A stretch of DNA of 19,815 nt, taken from the NCBI GenBank assembly GCA_964408165.1, contig CAYOYH010000012.1:1-19815 (forward strand). The letters run 5' to 3'. Position numbers and translations under genes: made by a program. This document shows positions 12,008 to 19,815 of this stretch, one piece after another. The notes below the pieces were generated by a model. That model ran no database searches, had not been told where the DNA came from, and saw nothing but the letters and a program-made list of their open reading frames with translations. Source of the DNA: CAYOYH01 sp964408165 (GTDB taxonomy: Bacteria > Patescibacteriota > Saccharimonadia > Saccharimonadales > CAYOYH01). Position 1 is the first letter of the stretch. Each line of letters opens with the position of its first letter.

Positions 12008-13753
12008 ATGGATGCTAAAGATGAGGTTAAAGCTAGGCTGAGTGTTGAAGATGTAGTCGGCCAGTATTTGGAGTTGAAAAAAGCTGGAAGAAATTTCAAA
12101 GCTCTCTCGCCATTTACTAATGAAAAAACTCCGAGCTTCATCGTTAGCCCTGAAAAACAGATATGGCATGATTTTTCCTCCAACAAAGGTGGCGACATAT
12201 TTACTTTCGTCATGGAAATGGAGGGCGTGGATTTTCGCGAGGCGCTTAACATTTTGGCCAGAAAAGCTGGGGTTGAGATAAAACAATACGGTGACGGCGG
12301 CAAAACCACTGCCTTGAAGAAGAAAATCTATGAAATTCTAGATATTTCCGCAGAGTATTACTACCAGACACTGCTAAAGAATCCGTCAGCTCTAGACTAC
12401 GTGGTGAAAACTCGTGGTTTCAACAAAAAAACGGTTCAGGGCTTCAGGCTGGGGTATGCTCCAAACAATGGCGCTGCTTTGGTGCGTTTTTTGAGGAAAA
12501 AAGGCTACAAAGAAACTGACATCAAGGCTTCGGGGCTTACTTCATCGAGAGCCGGCGGGCTTAGCGACATGTTCAGAGGCAGAATTATGGTACCGCTAAC
12601 GGACAGAGAGGGCAGAGTGATTGGTTTCACGGCCCGGCTGCTACTAGACAACCCTGAAGCCCCGAAGTATATCAATACTCCGCAGACGCTGGTTTATGAC
12701 AAAAGTCGACATGTGTTTGGTCTGCATGAGGCCAAAGAAGCCATACGAACCAGTGGCTTTTCGGTGATGGTGGAGGGCAATTTAGATGTAATCTCTTCCC
12801 ACCAAGCCGAAGTGTTGAATGTAGTGGCAACTGCTGGCACAGCGCTGACCACTCATCAATTGCAAGCACTTAGCAGGCTAGGCAGTGAAGTTCGATTGGC
12901 TTTCGATCAAGACGACGCCGGTATTCGAGCCACCCAAAGAGCTATTGAAATCTCTCAAAACCTAGAGGTCAATCTATACGTGATAGACATACCCGAAGGC
13001 AAAGATCCAGACGAGCTAGTGCGCAAAGATCCCCAGCTTTGGCGCCAGGCCATCGATTCACAGAAATACGCCATGGATTGGTTGCTGGAGAGGTATTCAA
13101 TGCAGCACGATGTCAAAAGCGCCGAGGGCAAGAAAGAGATGACCACCAAGTTCATAAAAGTTCTTAAACTGCTCGACGATCCCGTCGAACAGGATCATTA
13201 TTTGAGTAAACTAGCCCAGCTCACTGACACTTCGCAGGGCGCAGTTAAATCGAAGCTAGCGACCACCACCAAAGAAAAAACAACAATTTCGCTAAAGAAG
13301 CGAATGAGCGCCAGTGTAGAAAAAACTGGCCTCGATGAGTATGCCTATCAGGATAATTTATTGGCACTCAATCTGTACTACCCCGACACGCGGGTCAGTC
13401 TAAAAAAGCTATCGCCACCGCTTCTAAACGATTCAAAAAGACAACAAATATTCGAAATACTTTCATCTTTGGGCGCCGAACAATTCGATTCAGACAAACA
13501 GGAGTTGCACTCCTTGGACAATTATGTAAAAATCCTTGCACTGAAAGCGCAGGAATTGTACGGGGACTGGAGCTCGTCAGATAGAACAGTAGAAGCTATC
13601 GGGCTCGCCCGCCGCGCTAAGCAAGACAACATACAAAAACAGCGAAAAGAGCTAACTGAAAAGATTCGTCTACTCGAAGAGAGAGGTGAACCCGAACAGG
13701 CCAAAAAATTATTAGTCAAGTATAGCGACACGCTAAAAGGGAGTGACAATTGA
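12008..13753 (+). CDS. dnaG: DNA primase DnaG lacking the usual zinc ligands
   Basis: DnaG makes RNA primers for replication. The 581-residue protein (from MDAKDEVKAR) has the N-terminal primase domain with NEKTPSFIVSPEKQ (38-51) and GGDIFTFVMEMEGVDF. The catalytic core contains RGRIMVPLTD. The TOPRIM residues are E256 in VEGNLDV, TAGTAL, and D300/D302 in FDQDDAG. A helicase-interacting C-terminal region follows. The CxxH and CxxC zinc ligands are gone: the motif reads LSPFTNEK instead of LCPFHxEK, and WHDFSSNKGGD instead of YHCFGCGxGGD. The TOPRIM site is intact. The frame is open 23 codons further upstream, but that is repeat DNA containing the promoter. Its stop overlaps the rpoD start. 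Confidence 0.95.
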   Translation: MDAKDEVKARLSVEDVVGQYLELKKAGRNFKALSPFTNEKTPSFIVSPEKQIWHDFSSNKGGDIFTFVMEMEGVDFREALNILARKAGVEIKQYGDGGKTTALKKKIYEILDISAEYYYQTLLKNPSALDYVVKTRGFNKKTVQGFRLGYAPNNGAALVRFLRKKGYKETDIKASGLTSSRAGGLSDMFRGRIMVPLTDREGRVIGFTARLLLDNPEAPKYINTPQTLVYDKSRHVFGLHEAKEAIRTSGFSVMVEGNLDVISSHQAEVLNVVATAGTALTTHQLQALSRLGSEVRLAFDQDDAGIRATQRAIEISQNLEVNLYVIDIPEGKDPDELVRKDPQLWRQAIDSQKYAMDWLLERYSMQHDVKSAEGKKEMTTKFIKVLKLLDDPVEQDHYLSKLAQLTDTSQGAVKSKLATTTKEKTTISLKKRMSASVEKTGLDEYAYQDNLLALNLYYPDTRVSLKKLSPPLLNDSKRQQIFEILSSLGAEQFDSDKQELHSLDNYVKILALKAQELYGDWSSSDRTVEAIGLARRAKQDNIQKQRKELTEKIRLLEERGEPEQAKKLLVKYSDTLKGSDN

Positions 13754-14859
13754 GTTTTAGAAAAAGAAGACCTAGGAAAAGAAAGGGCATTAGCTTCGAG
13801 ACTCTAGCCGATATCAAGGCTGATTTGCTCAAAGGTGCCAAGAAAAAAGGCTACATTGAACAGCAGGATATTTTTAATCAAATTTCCGATACTACCGAGA
13901 ATGCCGAAATGCTTGATGTGCTGTATTCGGAACTAGCCGATGAGAGTGTCGAGATCCTCAGTATCAAAGAAGAGGAGTCCGAAGAAATCAAGAAAGCCAA
14001 CGAGCGAGCAGCAACTTTCGTAGATGATGTTGCCGATGATTCCGTTCGGCTGTACCTCAGAGAAATAGGCAAAATTCCATTACTCACTGGCGAGCAGGAG
14101 ATATCGATTGCTCACCGCGTGGTTGCTGGAGAAAAGAAAGCTAAAGATGAAATGGCCGAGGCTAATATGCGCCTAGTGGTGTCCATCGCCAAGAGGTATG
14201 TCGGGCGCGGTCTAGATTTGTTAGATTTGATTCAAGAAGGCAACACTGGACTGCTCAGAGCTGTTGAGAAGTTTGACCCCAACAAAGGATTCAAATTTTC
14301 AACCTATGCCACTTGGTGGATTCGCCAAGCTATAACTCGCGCCATTGCCGACCAAGCTAGGACGATTCGTATTCCGGTTCACATGGTGGAGACGATAAAC
14401 AAACTACTCAGAACTCAGCGTCGCCTGACCCAAGAATTGAATCGTGAACCGACCCATAAAGAGATATCCGAAGAAATGGAAATAGACATCGATAAAGTTG
14501 AGCACATCATGAAGATTAAACAGGACATTAGTTCGCTGGATGCTTCCGTTAGAGATGATGACGAAGATTCGGTACTGGGCGATTTCATTGAAGACGAAGA
14601 CACGCCAAGCCCCAAGGAATCAGCCACTACTCAGCTACTCAAAGAACATGTCACCAAGGTACTTGGCATTCTCACTGAGCGTGAACAAAAGATTTTGAAA
14701 ATGCGTTTTGGCCTAGAGGATGGCAAGAGCCACACGCTAGAAGAAGTTGGTCAGGAATTTAGCGTTACGCGTGAGCGCATACGACAAATCGAAGCGAAAT
14801 CTCTGGTGAAACTTCGCAAGCACAAAGATTCTAAAAAACTTCACGACTACATTAAGTAG
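13750..14859 (+). CDS. rpoD: Primary RNA polymerase sigma factor (sigma-70/RpoD)
   Basis: The 369-residue housekeeping sigma factor directs core RNA polymerase to promoters. It contains a reduced region 1.1 (about 12-90) and region 1.2 around DSVRLYLREIGKIPLL (98-113). Region 2 spans 137-207 (ANMRLVVSIAKRYVGRG, DLIQEGNTGLLRAVEKFDP, FSTYATWWIRQAITRAI). Region 3 (208-262) and region 4 follow, with the DNA-binding helix-turn-helix TLEEVGQEFSVTRERIRQIE (329-348). It starts at TTG, overlapping the dnaG TGA, with an AAAGGGAG ribosome-binding site six bases upstream. The two genes are thus cotranscribed and coupled, a remnant of the widespread dnaG-rpoD macromolecular-synthesis operon. The acidic stretch between regions 1.1 and 1.2 is short. 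The sigma factor would recognise the TTGxxx/TATAAT promoters seen in this window. Confidence 0.96.
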   Translation: MSFRKRRPRKRKGISFETLADIKADLLKGAKKKGYIEQQDIFNQISDTTENAEMLDVLYSELADESVEILSIKEEESEEIKKANERAATFVDDVADDSVRLYLREIGKIPLLTGEQEISIAHRVVAGEKKAKDEMAEANMRLVVSIAKRYVGRGLDLLDLIQEGNTGLLRAVEKFDPNKGFKFSTYATWWIRQAITRAIADQARTIRIPVHMVETINKLLRTQRRLTQELNREPTHKEISEEMEIDIDKVEHIMKIKQDISSLDASVRDDDEDSVLGDFIEDEDTPSPKESATTQLLKEHVTKVLGILTEREQKILKMRFGLEDGKSHTLEEVGQEFSVTRERIRQIEAKSLVKLRKHKDSKKLHDYIK

Positions 14860-15411
14860 CTAGCCTATTTTTTCGTGAAGAATGTTAAGTTTTTTTGTTA
14901 ATTCCAGAGTAGTGCCATCATTGAGCAGGTAGTAATCTGCAATAGCAATTGAACCTCCGATGTCGAGGTTTTCGATTTGTGCAAAATCTCTAGAGCAAAC
15001 TTCATCTGGAGTAAGGGGTCGTTCTGGGCGATTCACCAAACGGTCCTGCCTAACTCTAAGAGGTGCAACTACTGCAATCACCATGAGCCTGTGACCGTAA
15101 GTTTTACGTAAAAGCTTGTATTCATCGAAGCTGTACATGTCATCAATAACAACAGACTGCTTTTTTAGCGAAGTGTTGATTTTGGGCAAGGAACGAATAG
15201 CCATAACCGCCATTCCTTCTTTTTGCCTAAGCTCTTCGCGGACAGTACGTTCGTTTTTTTCATTAACCTTGAGGCCGCGCTCCTTAACAGTGTCAATGAC
15301 AATCCCGCCAAAATATATTTCATCTAGTCCTTTGCCCTTGAAGAAATCAGCGCAAGTGCTTTTTCCACTTCCAGGCATGCCAACAAAAGCAATAATTCTT
15401 GATTCTTTCAT
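14860..15411 (-). CDS. UPF0200/dephospho-CoA-kinase-like P-loop nucleotide kinase
   Basis: The 183-residue protein opens MKESRIIAFVGMPGSGKSTC with a Walker A motif at 11-19. It resembles the UPF0200 family of archaeal and CPR adenylate- or dephospho-CoA-kinase-like enzymes: YFGGIVIDTVKERGLKV, VVIDDMYSFDEYKLLRKTYG, VAPLRVRQDRLVNR and a final SIAIADYYLLNDGT. It probably phosphorylates a small nucleotide-like substrate, but the substrate is unknown. I start it at ATG 15411 rather than 15417, because a TATACT -10 ends seven bases upstream of 15411. Its stop codon abuts the rpoD stop with no base between them. It is divergent from polA with only 55 bp between the starts. Confidence 0.8.
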   Translation of the reverse strand: MKESRIIAFVGMPGSGKSTCADFFKGKGLDEIYFGGIVIDTVKERGLKVNEKNERTVREELRQKEGMAVMAIRSLPKINTSLKKQSVVIDDMYSFDEYKLLRKTYGHRLMVIAVVAPLRVRQDRLVNRPERPLTPDEVCSRDFAQIENLDIGGSIAIADYYLLNDGTTLELTKKLNILHEKIG

Positions 15412-15418
15412 GAGCATT

Positions 15419-15424
15419 AGTATA
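15419..15424 (-). promoter_or_regulatory. -10 box of the nucleotide kinase gene
   Basis: TATACT on the minus strand, seven bases before ATG 15411, predicts a leaderless mRNA. No -35 consensus is clear. Confidence 0.5.
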
Positions 15425-15454
15425 CATGGAGTGTAATAAGAGGTGGGCAGAAGG

Positions 15455-15460
15455 TATAAT
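15455..15460 (+). promoter_or_regulatory. polA: -10 box of polA
   Basis: Consensus TATAAT is followed by TAAACC and then ATG at 15467. Transcription would begin at or within a base or two of the start codon, so the mRNA would be leaderless. No Shine-Dalgarno exists. Confidence 0.65.
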
Positions 15461-15466
15461 TAAACC

Positions 15467-18124
15467 ATGGCAGAGGTGAAAAAACGACTAGTTGTCATTG
15501 ATGGTAAATCGGTTTTTTACCGAGGCTACTATGCCATGCCCAATCTTTCGACACCAGATGGCACTCCGACGGGCGGTGTTTATGGTTTTGCAATGATGGC
15601 GCTAGAGATTGTGAAGAAAATGGACCCCGATTATGTCTGTGTCGCTTGGGATAAGGCCAAGACCAATATTCGGCGACGACGGGAGCTATATCCAGCGTAC
15701 AAGGCCAACCGCAAACCGGCTCCGCCGGATTTTTATGTACAAATACCGCTACTAAGGGAGATGTTGGAGGCCTTTAGTTGGCCGCTGTATGAAATAGACG
15801 ACCACGAGGCCGACGATATTATGGGAACTTTTGCCGAGCAAGCTAGCGCCAAGGGTCTAGAGACGATTTTGATAACTAGCGACAAAGATGTACTGCAACT
15901 GGTGACCGATGATGTGGTTGTTGCCCTTTTGAAAAAAGGGCTGACTAATGTAGAGAGCTTCGATCGAAAACATTTGCAAAAAGTCATGGGCATGACTACG
16001 GACGAGTTCATTGACTACAAATCACTGCGTGGCGACCCCAGCGACAATTTGCCAGGCGTGGCTGGTGTCGGGGAGAAAACAGCCACTAACCTAATCCAAG
16101 ACTACGGAAGTATGGACGGCGTGTATCAACATCTAAACGACATAAAGCCAACGCTTCGAGCCAAGCTAGAAAAAGACAAAGAAATGGCTTATTTGACCAA
16201 GCAATTGGTCATTTTAGATAAAAATGTGCCCTTGAAGCTGGACTTCAAGGCGGCCGCTATTGAAAACCTTGACCCTAGCGAAATAAGAAATGTATTCAAG
16301 AAGTTCGATTTCAGAACCTTGCTTAAACAGCTACCTCAAAGCATGTCGCCAAGCGCCGAAGAAGAGGAGGCCATTGTCTTGGGTGACGAGCTTGGTGCCT
16401 CGATGAAAACTACGATAATCGAGGACAAGCAACAGCTAAATGCCCTGCAGTTTGATGTCGGCAGTTATTTGGTTGTTCACAGCATCTCCAAGGATTTGGC
16501 CGGCCTGGATATTAGCAGCGTAGTGGTTAGCCCTAGCATCAAGGAAACCATTCTTTTTGAGCTAAATGGCTCGCTAACGTTGGCTGATGTAGCCTCCAAG
16601 CTCAAATACCACCTAGAGGCTCGCAACGTCAAGCTAGTCGGTCATGATTTAAAGCGCTTCATTAAAGCTCTTGGACGCCATGGGGTTACAGCCGGTCCAG
16701 TAGGTCACGACACCAAGGTCGCCGCTTTTTTGATGAATTCATTGCAAAAAGAACAATCACTAGGCAATCTTTCGAATCATGAACTTGGTTACGTTGGTCC
16801 AGATTTGGATTCGCTACCGCCAGATGAAGTAGTCCTGAAAGCTCCGAGAATAGCGGCCGTCTTGTGGGCAATTTTGGGGGCGCAGGTTAACAAACTCAGA
16901 GCAACACCCAAAATTGCTAGCTTGGCTCGTGAAATCGAATGGCCAGTAATAAGCGTACTAGCCAAGATGGAAAACACCGGCATACAGTTAGATTCTAAAT
17001 ATTTGAAAACGATGTCTAGTGAGTTGGGCGATTCAATTTCCGACATCGAACAGTCAGTCTATGGCTACGCTCAAAAAGAGTTCAACATTGCTTCGCCGGT
17101 GCAACTAAGCAAGATGCTTTTCGAGGATTTAAAACTACCCACGGCAGGGATCAAGAAGACCAAAACCAGCTACTCCACGGCAGCCAGTGAGCTAGCAAAA
17201 CTCATCAGCAAACACCCTGTGGTGGAGCATATCTTGAAGTACCGCGAACTAACTAAGCTCAAAAACACCTATGTTGACGCCCTCCCGAAACTAGTCGATG
17301 AGAGCGGCCGTCTGCGTACAACATTTAGTTTAACTACGACATCGACTGGACGACTCAGCTCGCATGATCCAAACCTGCAGAATATTCCGGTAAGGAGTGA
17401 AATCGGCAGAAAGATACGAACGGCGTTCATTGCCGGCAAGGGAAAGGTTTTTATTACGGCTGATTATTCTCAGTTCGAACTACGCCTCGCGGCTGTTTTG
17501 TCTGGCGATCGAGACATGATTGAGGCGTTTAACAACGACATCGATATTCACACCCAAACAGCGGCTCATATGTACGGCGTCGAAGAGGCGGAGGTGACTA
17601 AACGACAAAGATATTCCGCCAAAGCTGTGAATTTCGGGGTGTTGTACGGACAGGGCGTGCATGGACTGAGCGCTGGCACTGGAATGGATTTTCAAGAGGC
17701 TAAAGACTTTATTGATAGGTATTTCGAGCTTCGCTCGGGCTTGAAACAGTATCAGGATAATTTGCGCGAACAGGCTAAAACCGAAGGCTACGTGGAGACG
17801 TTGCTTGGCCGAAGGCGCCCGACACCAGATGTGAATTCTAGTGTTTTTGTAGTCCGCGAAGCCGCCAAGCGTGCGGCCATAAATATGCCGATACAGGGCA
17901 GTGCCGCTGACATTATGAAGCTGGCCATGATAAATGCCGACAAAGCCTTGGACGACGATTGTCGTATCCTTTTGCAAATACACGATTCAATGCTAGTGGA
18001 GTGTCCCGAAGCAAAAGCCCAGAAAGTAGCTATCCAGCTGAGCGAAATAATGGAGTCAGCTTACCAGCTCGATGTCAGACTTAAGGTCGACACCGATATT
18101 GGTAAAAACTGGGGTGAAATCTAA
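15467..18124 (+). CDS. polA: DNA polymerase I
   Basis: The 885-residue enzyme fills gaps and removes RNA primers. The N-terminal 5'-3' exonuclease domain (about 1-290) has VIDGKSVFYRGYYAM, DDHEADDIMGTFA, LITSDKDVLQLV and LRGDPSDNLPGVAGVGEKTA. The central 3'-5' exonuclease-like domain (about 310-470) seems degenerate: where active enzymes have DxE it reads FDVGSY, and the second motif is GHDLKRF. The polymerase domain has motif A DYSQFELRLAA (D666), motif B KRQRYSAKAVNFGVLYG, and motif C IHDSMLVE (D840). It should polymerise but probably not proofread. It heads an operon with the HAD and mutM genes, two bases and then one-base overlap apart, suggesting a repair function for the group. Confidence 0.96.
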   Translation: MAEVKKRLVVIDGKSVFYRGYYAMPNLSTPDGTPTGGVYGFAMMALEIVKKMDPDYVCVAWDKAKTNIRRRRELYPAYKANRKPAPPDFYVQIPLLREMLEAFSWPLYEIDDHEADDIMGTFAEQASAKGLETILITSDKDVLQLVTDDVVVALLKKGLTNVESFDRKHLQKVMGMTTDEFIDYKSLRGDPSDNLPGVAGVGEKTATNLIQDYGSMDGVYQHLNDIKPTLRAKLEKDKEMAYLTKQLVILDKNVPLKLDFKAAAIENLDPSEIRNVFKKFDFRTLLKQLPQSMSPSAEEEEAIVLGDELGASMKTTIIEDKQQLNALQFDVGSYLVVHSISKDLAGLDISSVVVSPSIKETILFELNGSLTLADVASKLKYHLEARNVKLVGHDLKRFIKALGRHGVTAGPVGHDTKVAAFLMNSLQKEQSLGNLSNHELGYVGPDLDSLPPDEVVLKAPRIAAVLWAILGAQVNKLRATPKIASLAREIEWPVISVLAKMENTGIQLDSKYLKTMSSELGDSISDIEQSVYGYAQKEFNIASPVQLSKMLFEDLKLPTAGIKKTKTSYSTAASELAKLISKHPVVEHILKYRELTKLKNTYVDALPKLVDESGRLRTTFSLTTTSTGRLSSHDPNLQNIPVRSEIGRKIRTAFIAGKGKVFITADYSQFELRLAAVLSGDRDMIEAFNNDIDIHTQTAAHMYGVEEAEVTKRQRYSAKAVNFGVLYGQGVHGLSAGTGMDFQEAKDFIDRYFELRSGLKQYQDNLREQAKTEGYVETLLGRRRPTPDVNSSVFVVREAAKRAAINMPIQGSAADIMKLAMINADKALDDDCRILLQIHDSMLVECPEAKAQKVAIQLSEIMESAYQLDVRLKVDTDIGKNWGEI

Positions 18125-18126
18125 AG

Positions 18127-18708
18127 ATGGCAACAAAAGCACTGATTTTTGATTTTCATGGCGTAATTTACAGTAACTTAGACTGGAATGTGGTTAATCA
18201 GCGCGTATACGGTGATGAAAAGAAAAAAGCAGAATTCAAAAAGTTGGTTCAAGGCGCCAACAGGGGGCAGATTTCCGGTTCCGATTTTCTACTGCGCATT
18301 AGCAAATTGGCTGAGGACGCACTGCATCCTGGAAAATCAGTCATAAGTTCTGCGCCTAGTGTTAATCACTCGGTTTTAAGCCTGATCAAAAAGCTTAAAT
18401 TCAGTTATAAAATCGGGCTTCTTTCAAACGGAGGACGCTCCAGCATTGATCGAGAGCTAGATGCTGCTGGTGGAGCCGATCAATATTTTGATGTCACTAT
18501 GGCTTCTTCGGATACCAACCTCATCAAGCCTGCCAGAGGAGCTTTTTTGGGCATGGTGGAAAAACTAGGAAGCACTATCGACACCACCCTAGTCATAGAC
18601 GACAGTCCTAGGCATATTCAAGGCGCCAAGGAGATAGGGTTCAAAACAATTCAATTTAGCGATGCAGAGCAACTCCAGGTCGATCTGCAAAAACTCAGAG
18701 TTCAATAA
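18127..18708 (+). CDS. HAD-superfamily hydrolase
   Basis: The 193-residue protein follows the HAD-IA plan: motif I IFDFHGVI at 7-14 with nucleophile D9, motif II LLSNGG, motif III lysine in NLIKPARGAF, and motif IV VIDDSPRHIQGAKEIGF with the two metal-binding aspartates. A helical cap lies between motifs I and II. The second aspartate of the DxD motif is a histidine (H11), so the usual acid/base is replaced. The substrate is unknown; small phosphorylated metabolites or nucleotides are typical. It starts two bases after the polA stop and its TAA overlaps the mutM start, so all three are cotranscribed. A role in clearing nucleotide damage is an inference from context only. Confidence 0.85.
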   Translation: MATKALIFDFHGVIYSNLDWNVVNQRVYGDEKKKAEFKKLVQGANRGQISGSDFLLRISKLAEDALHPGKSVISSAPSVNHSVLSLIKKLKFSYKIGLLSNGGRSSIDRELDAAGGADQYFDVTMASSDTNLIKPARGAFLGMVEKLGSTIDTTLVIDDSPRHIQGAKEIGFKTIQFSDAEQLQVDLQKLRVQ

Positions 18709-19592
18709 TGCCGGAACTACCAGAGGTAGAGATTTTAAAACGAGGGTTGAACACCCACCTCACAGGCCACCGCATACTGAGTTACGAGGTATTGAGAGAT
18801 AAATCATTTCCTAACGACGAAATCACCGCCAGAACTTTTCTAATCGGCTCGGTGGTAACGGGGGTTAAAAGACGAGCCAAGCTACTATTTATTGAACTGA
18901 GTAGCAACTACACGCTGGTAGTTCATTTGAAAATGACTGGTCAGCTGGTTTATCGACCAGACATGGGTAGCAACTTTGGTGCCGGACACCCCAGCACTAG
19001 CTTGGTGTCCAAGCTTCCAGACCGGAGCACGAGGGTAGCCATATCGCTAAATCAGGCAAAATTATTTTTTAATGATCAAAGAGTTTTTGGCTGGATGAAG
19101 CTAGTTCCATCTCTAAAAGTGCAGCAGATGGAATTTGTCCGAAAGCTTGGCCCAGAGCCGCTGCTGAAATTGTTTAGCGATGAAGTGTTTATTGCCCGCG
19201 TTAGGCGCAGGAACAAAAGTCGCATAAAACCAGTTCTTTTGGATCAGACGGTGTTGGCTGGAGTAGGCAATATTTATGCTGACGAAGCGCTGTGGTTGGC
19301 AAAAATCCATCCCGAAACTAAAGTTGAAAACATCAAAGACGCCGATTTAACCAAACTGCGCCAAACCATAGTGCAAATTCTGGAGCTAGGCATAACCAAA
19401 GGTGGCTCGACCGATAGAAACTACGTCGATGCTCTGGGCAACAAGGGCAGTTACTTGTCCTTCGCCAAGGTTTTCAGGCGTGAAGGTCTGGCGTGTAAAA
19501 GATGCGCTGATGAAATAATCAAAATTCGTGTAGCTGGCCGGGGCACGCATATTTGCCCAGTTTGCCAAAAATTTTCAACTGGAGCAAGCTGA
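18708..19592 (+). CDS. mutM: Formamidopyrimidine-DNA glycosylase (Fpg/MutM)
   Basis: MutM excises 8-oxoguanine and formamidopyrimidines and cuts the resulting abasic site. The 294-residue protein has the processed N-terminus MPELPEVE (catalytic P2 and E3) and K58 in RRAKLL. LVVHLKMTGQL lies at 70-80, FNDQRVFGW follows, and the helix-two-turn-helix signature is AGVGNIYADEALW. The C-terminal zinc finger has C263, C266, C283 and C286 (CKRC ... CPVC). It is slightly longer than the usual 270, with an insertion near 84-105 (DMGSNFGAGHPSTS). The start ATG shares its A with the HAD stop (TAATG). It is the last gene of the polA operon. Confidence 0.96.
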   Translation: MPELPEVEILKRGLNTHLTGHRILSYEVLRDKSFPNDEITARTFLIGSVVTGVKRRAKLLFIELSSNYTLVVHLKMTGQLVYRPDMGSNFGAGHPSTSLVSKLPDRSTRVAISLNQAKLFFNDQRVFGWMKLVPSLKVQQMEFVRKLGPEPLLKLFSDEVFIARVRRRNKSRIKPVLLDQTVLAGVGNIYADEALWLAKIHPETKVENIKDADLTKLRQTIVQILELGITKGGSTDRNYVDALGNKGSYLSFAKVFRREGLACKRCADEIIKIRVAGRGTHICPVCQKFSTGAS

Positions 19593-19669
19593 TTCCCGAA
19601 CTTCAACTGCGCTAAGCCCTGCTTAAGCAATTCGGAAAATTCCCACTAACAATGCGACAAAGCTAAAAG

Positions 19670-19815
19670 AACCAAGGGGCGCTCTTTCGGGAGCACAGAC
19701 CAGCGTCACTTTTGACAGCAAGGGAGTGTTCTTTGGAGTGCCTGTCCGCCTGCCGGCGGAAACCAAACTAGTGCTGTTTCGGCAGCACACCCCATCATTA
19801 CTTTTGATGGCAAAA
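19670..19815 (+). repeat. Imperfect tandem array of UUCG-type hairpins (runs off the window)
   Basis: Two units start with AACCAA (19670 and 19761), spaced about 91 bp. Each has GCT(C/G)-TTTCGG-(G/C)AGC (19681-19694 and 19773-19786), then ACTTTTGA in a second small hairpin. The variable stem pair is C-G in one unit and G-C in the other, so pairing is kept. Between them is TCCGCC-TGCC-GGCGGA (19745-19760). The array may continue beyond the window. The start of this gap (19593-19669) shows nothing I recognise. Confidence 0.55.

Noticed and set aside
1..19815. tRNA genes or CRISPR arrays
   Set aside because: No TTCRAATCC-type T-arm with acceptor pairing and no regularly spaced repeat-spacer units were found by eye; a tRNAscan run would settle the former.

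Overview
The window looks like chromosome from a small-genome bacterium of the Patescibacteria (CPR), most likely a Saccharibacteria (TM7) relative. This is inferred from gene content and style, not from a marker-gene comparison. Pointers are a DnaG primase without its zinc ligands, an archaeal-type glyceraldehyde-3-phosphate dehydrogenase, a Glu/Leu/Phe/Val dehydrogenase, tightly packed genes, and many starts with a -10 box only 6-10 nt upstream of the ATG (leaderless or nearly leaderless mRNAs). TGA is used as a stop, so the Gracilibacteria/SR1 code does not apply.

Region 1 (1-1958) is an eroding, AT-rich defence or mobile island. It holds the 3' part of a RhuM-family gene, an apparent 17-codon stub of an HsdM methylase start, a SWIM zinc-finger protein, and a wrecked GIY-YIG endonuclease with no start and a mutated YIG motif. 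Region 2 (1959-5270) has a 51-aa membrane protein translationally coupled to a SpoU rRNA/tRNA methyltransferase, then argS, then an unknown 150-aa protein.

Region 3 (5271-5862) is the strangest stretch. Four strong dyad structures lie within 300 bp, including a perfect 32-bp palindrome. One 12-bp hairpin presents a Shine-Dalgarno in its loop and pairs the start codon of a 50-codon ORF. The whole is flanked by imperfect inverted repeats. Region 4 (5863-9153) carries central metabolism and RNA turnover: archaeal-type GAPDH, glutamate-type dehydrogenase, and oligoribonuclease behind a structured leader of about 135 nt.

Region 5 (9154-12007) carries a CaCA-family Na+/Ca2+ antiporter (minus strand), an unknown single-pass membrane protein and a MmcQ/YjbR protein (minus strand). 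Between them are tracts of short word-like tandem repeats and a pair of covarying hairpins. The word tracts supply near-identical promoters to dnaG and to the antiporter gene. Region 6 (12008-19592) is an information-processing block: dnaG-rpoD overlap as an operon, a UPF0200-like nucleotide kinase converges on rpoD with no gap, and divergent from it lies a polA-HAD-mutM operon. The window ends in an imperfect tandem array of UUCG-type hairpins (19670-19815). No tRNA, rRNA or CRISPR array was seen.
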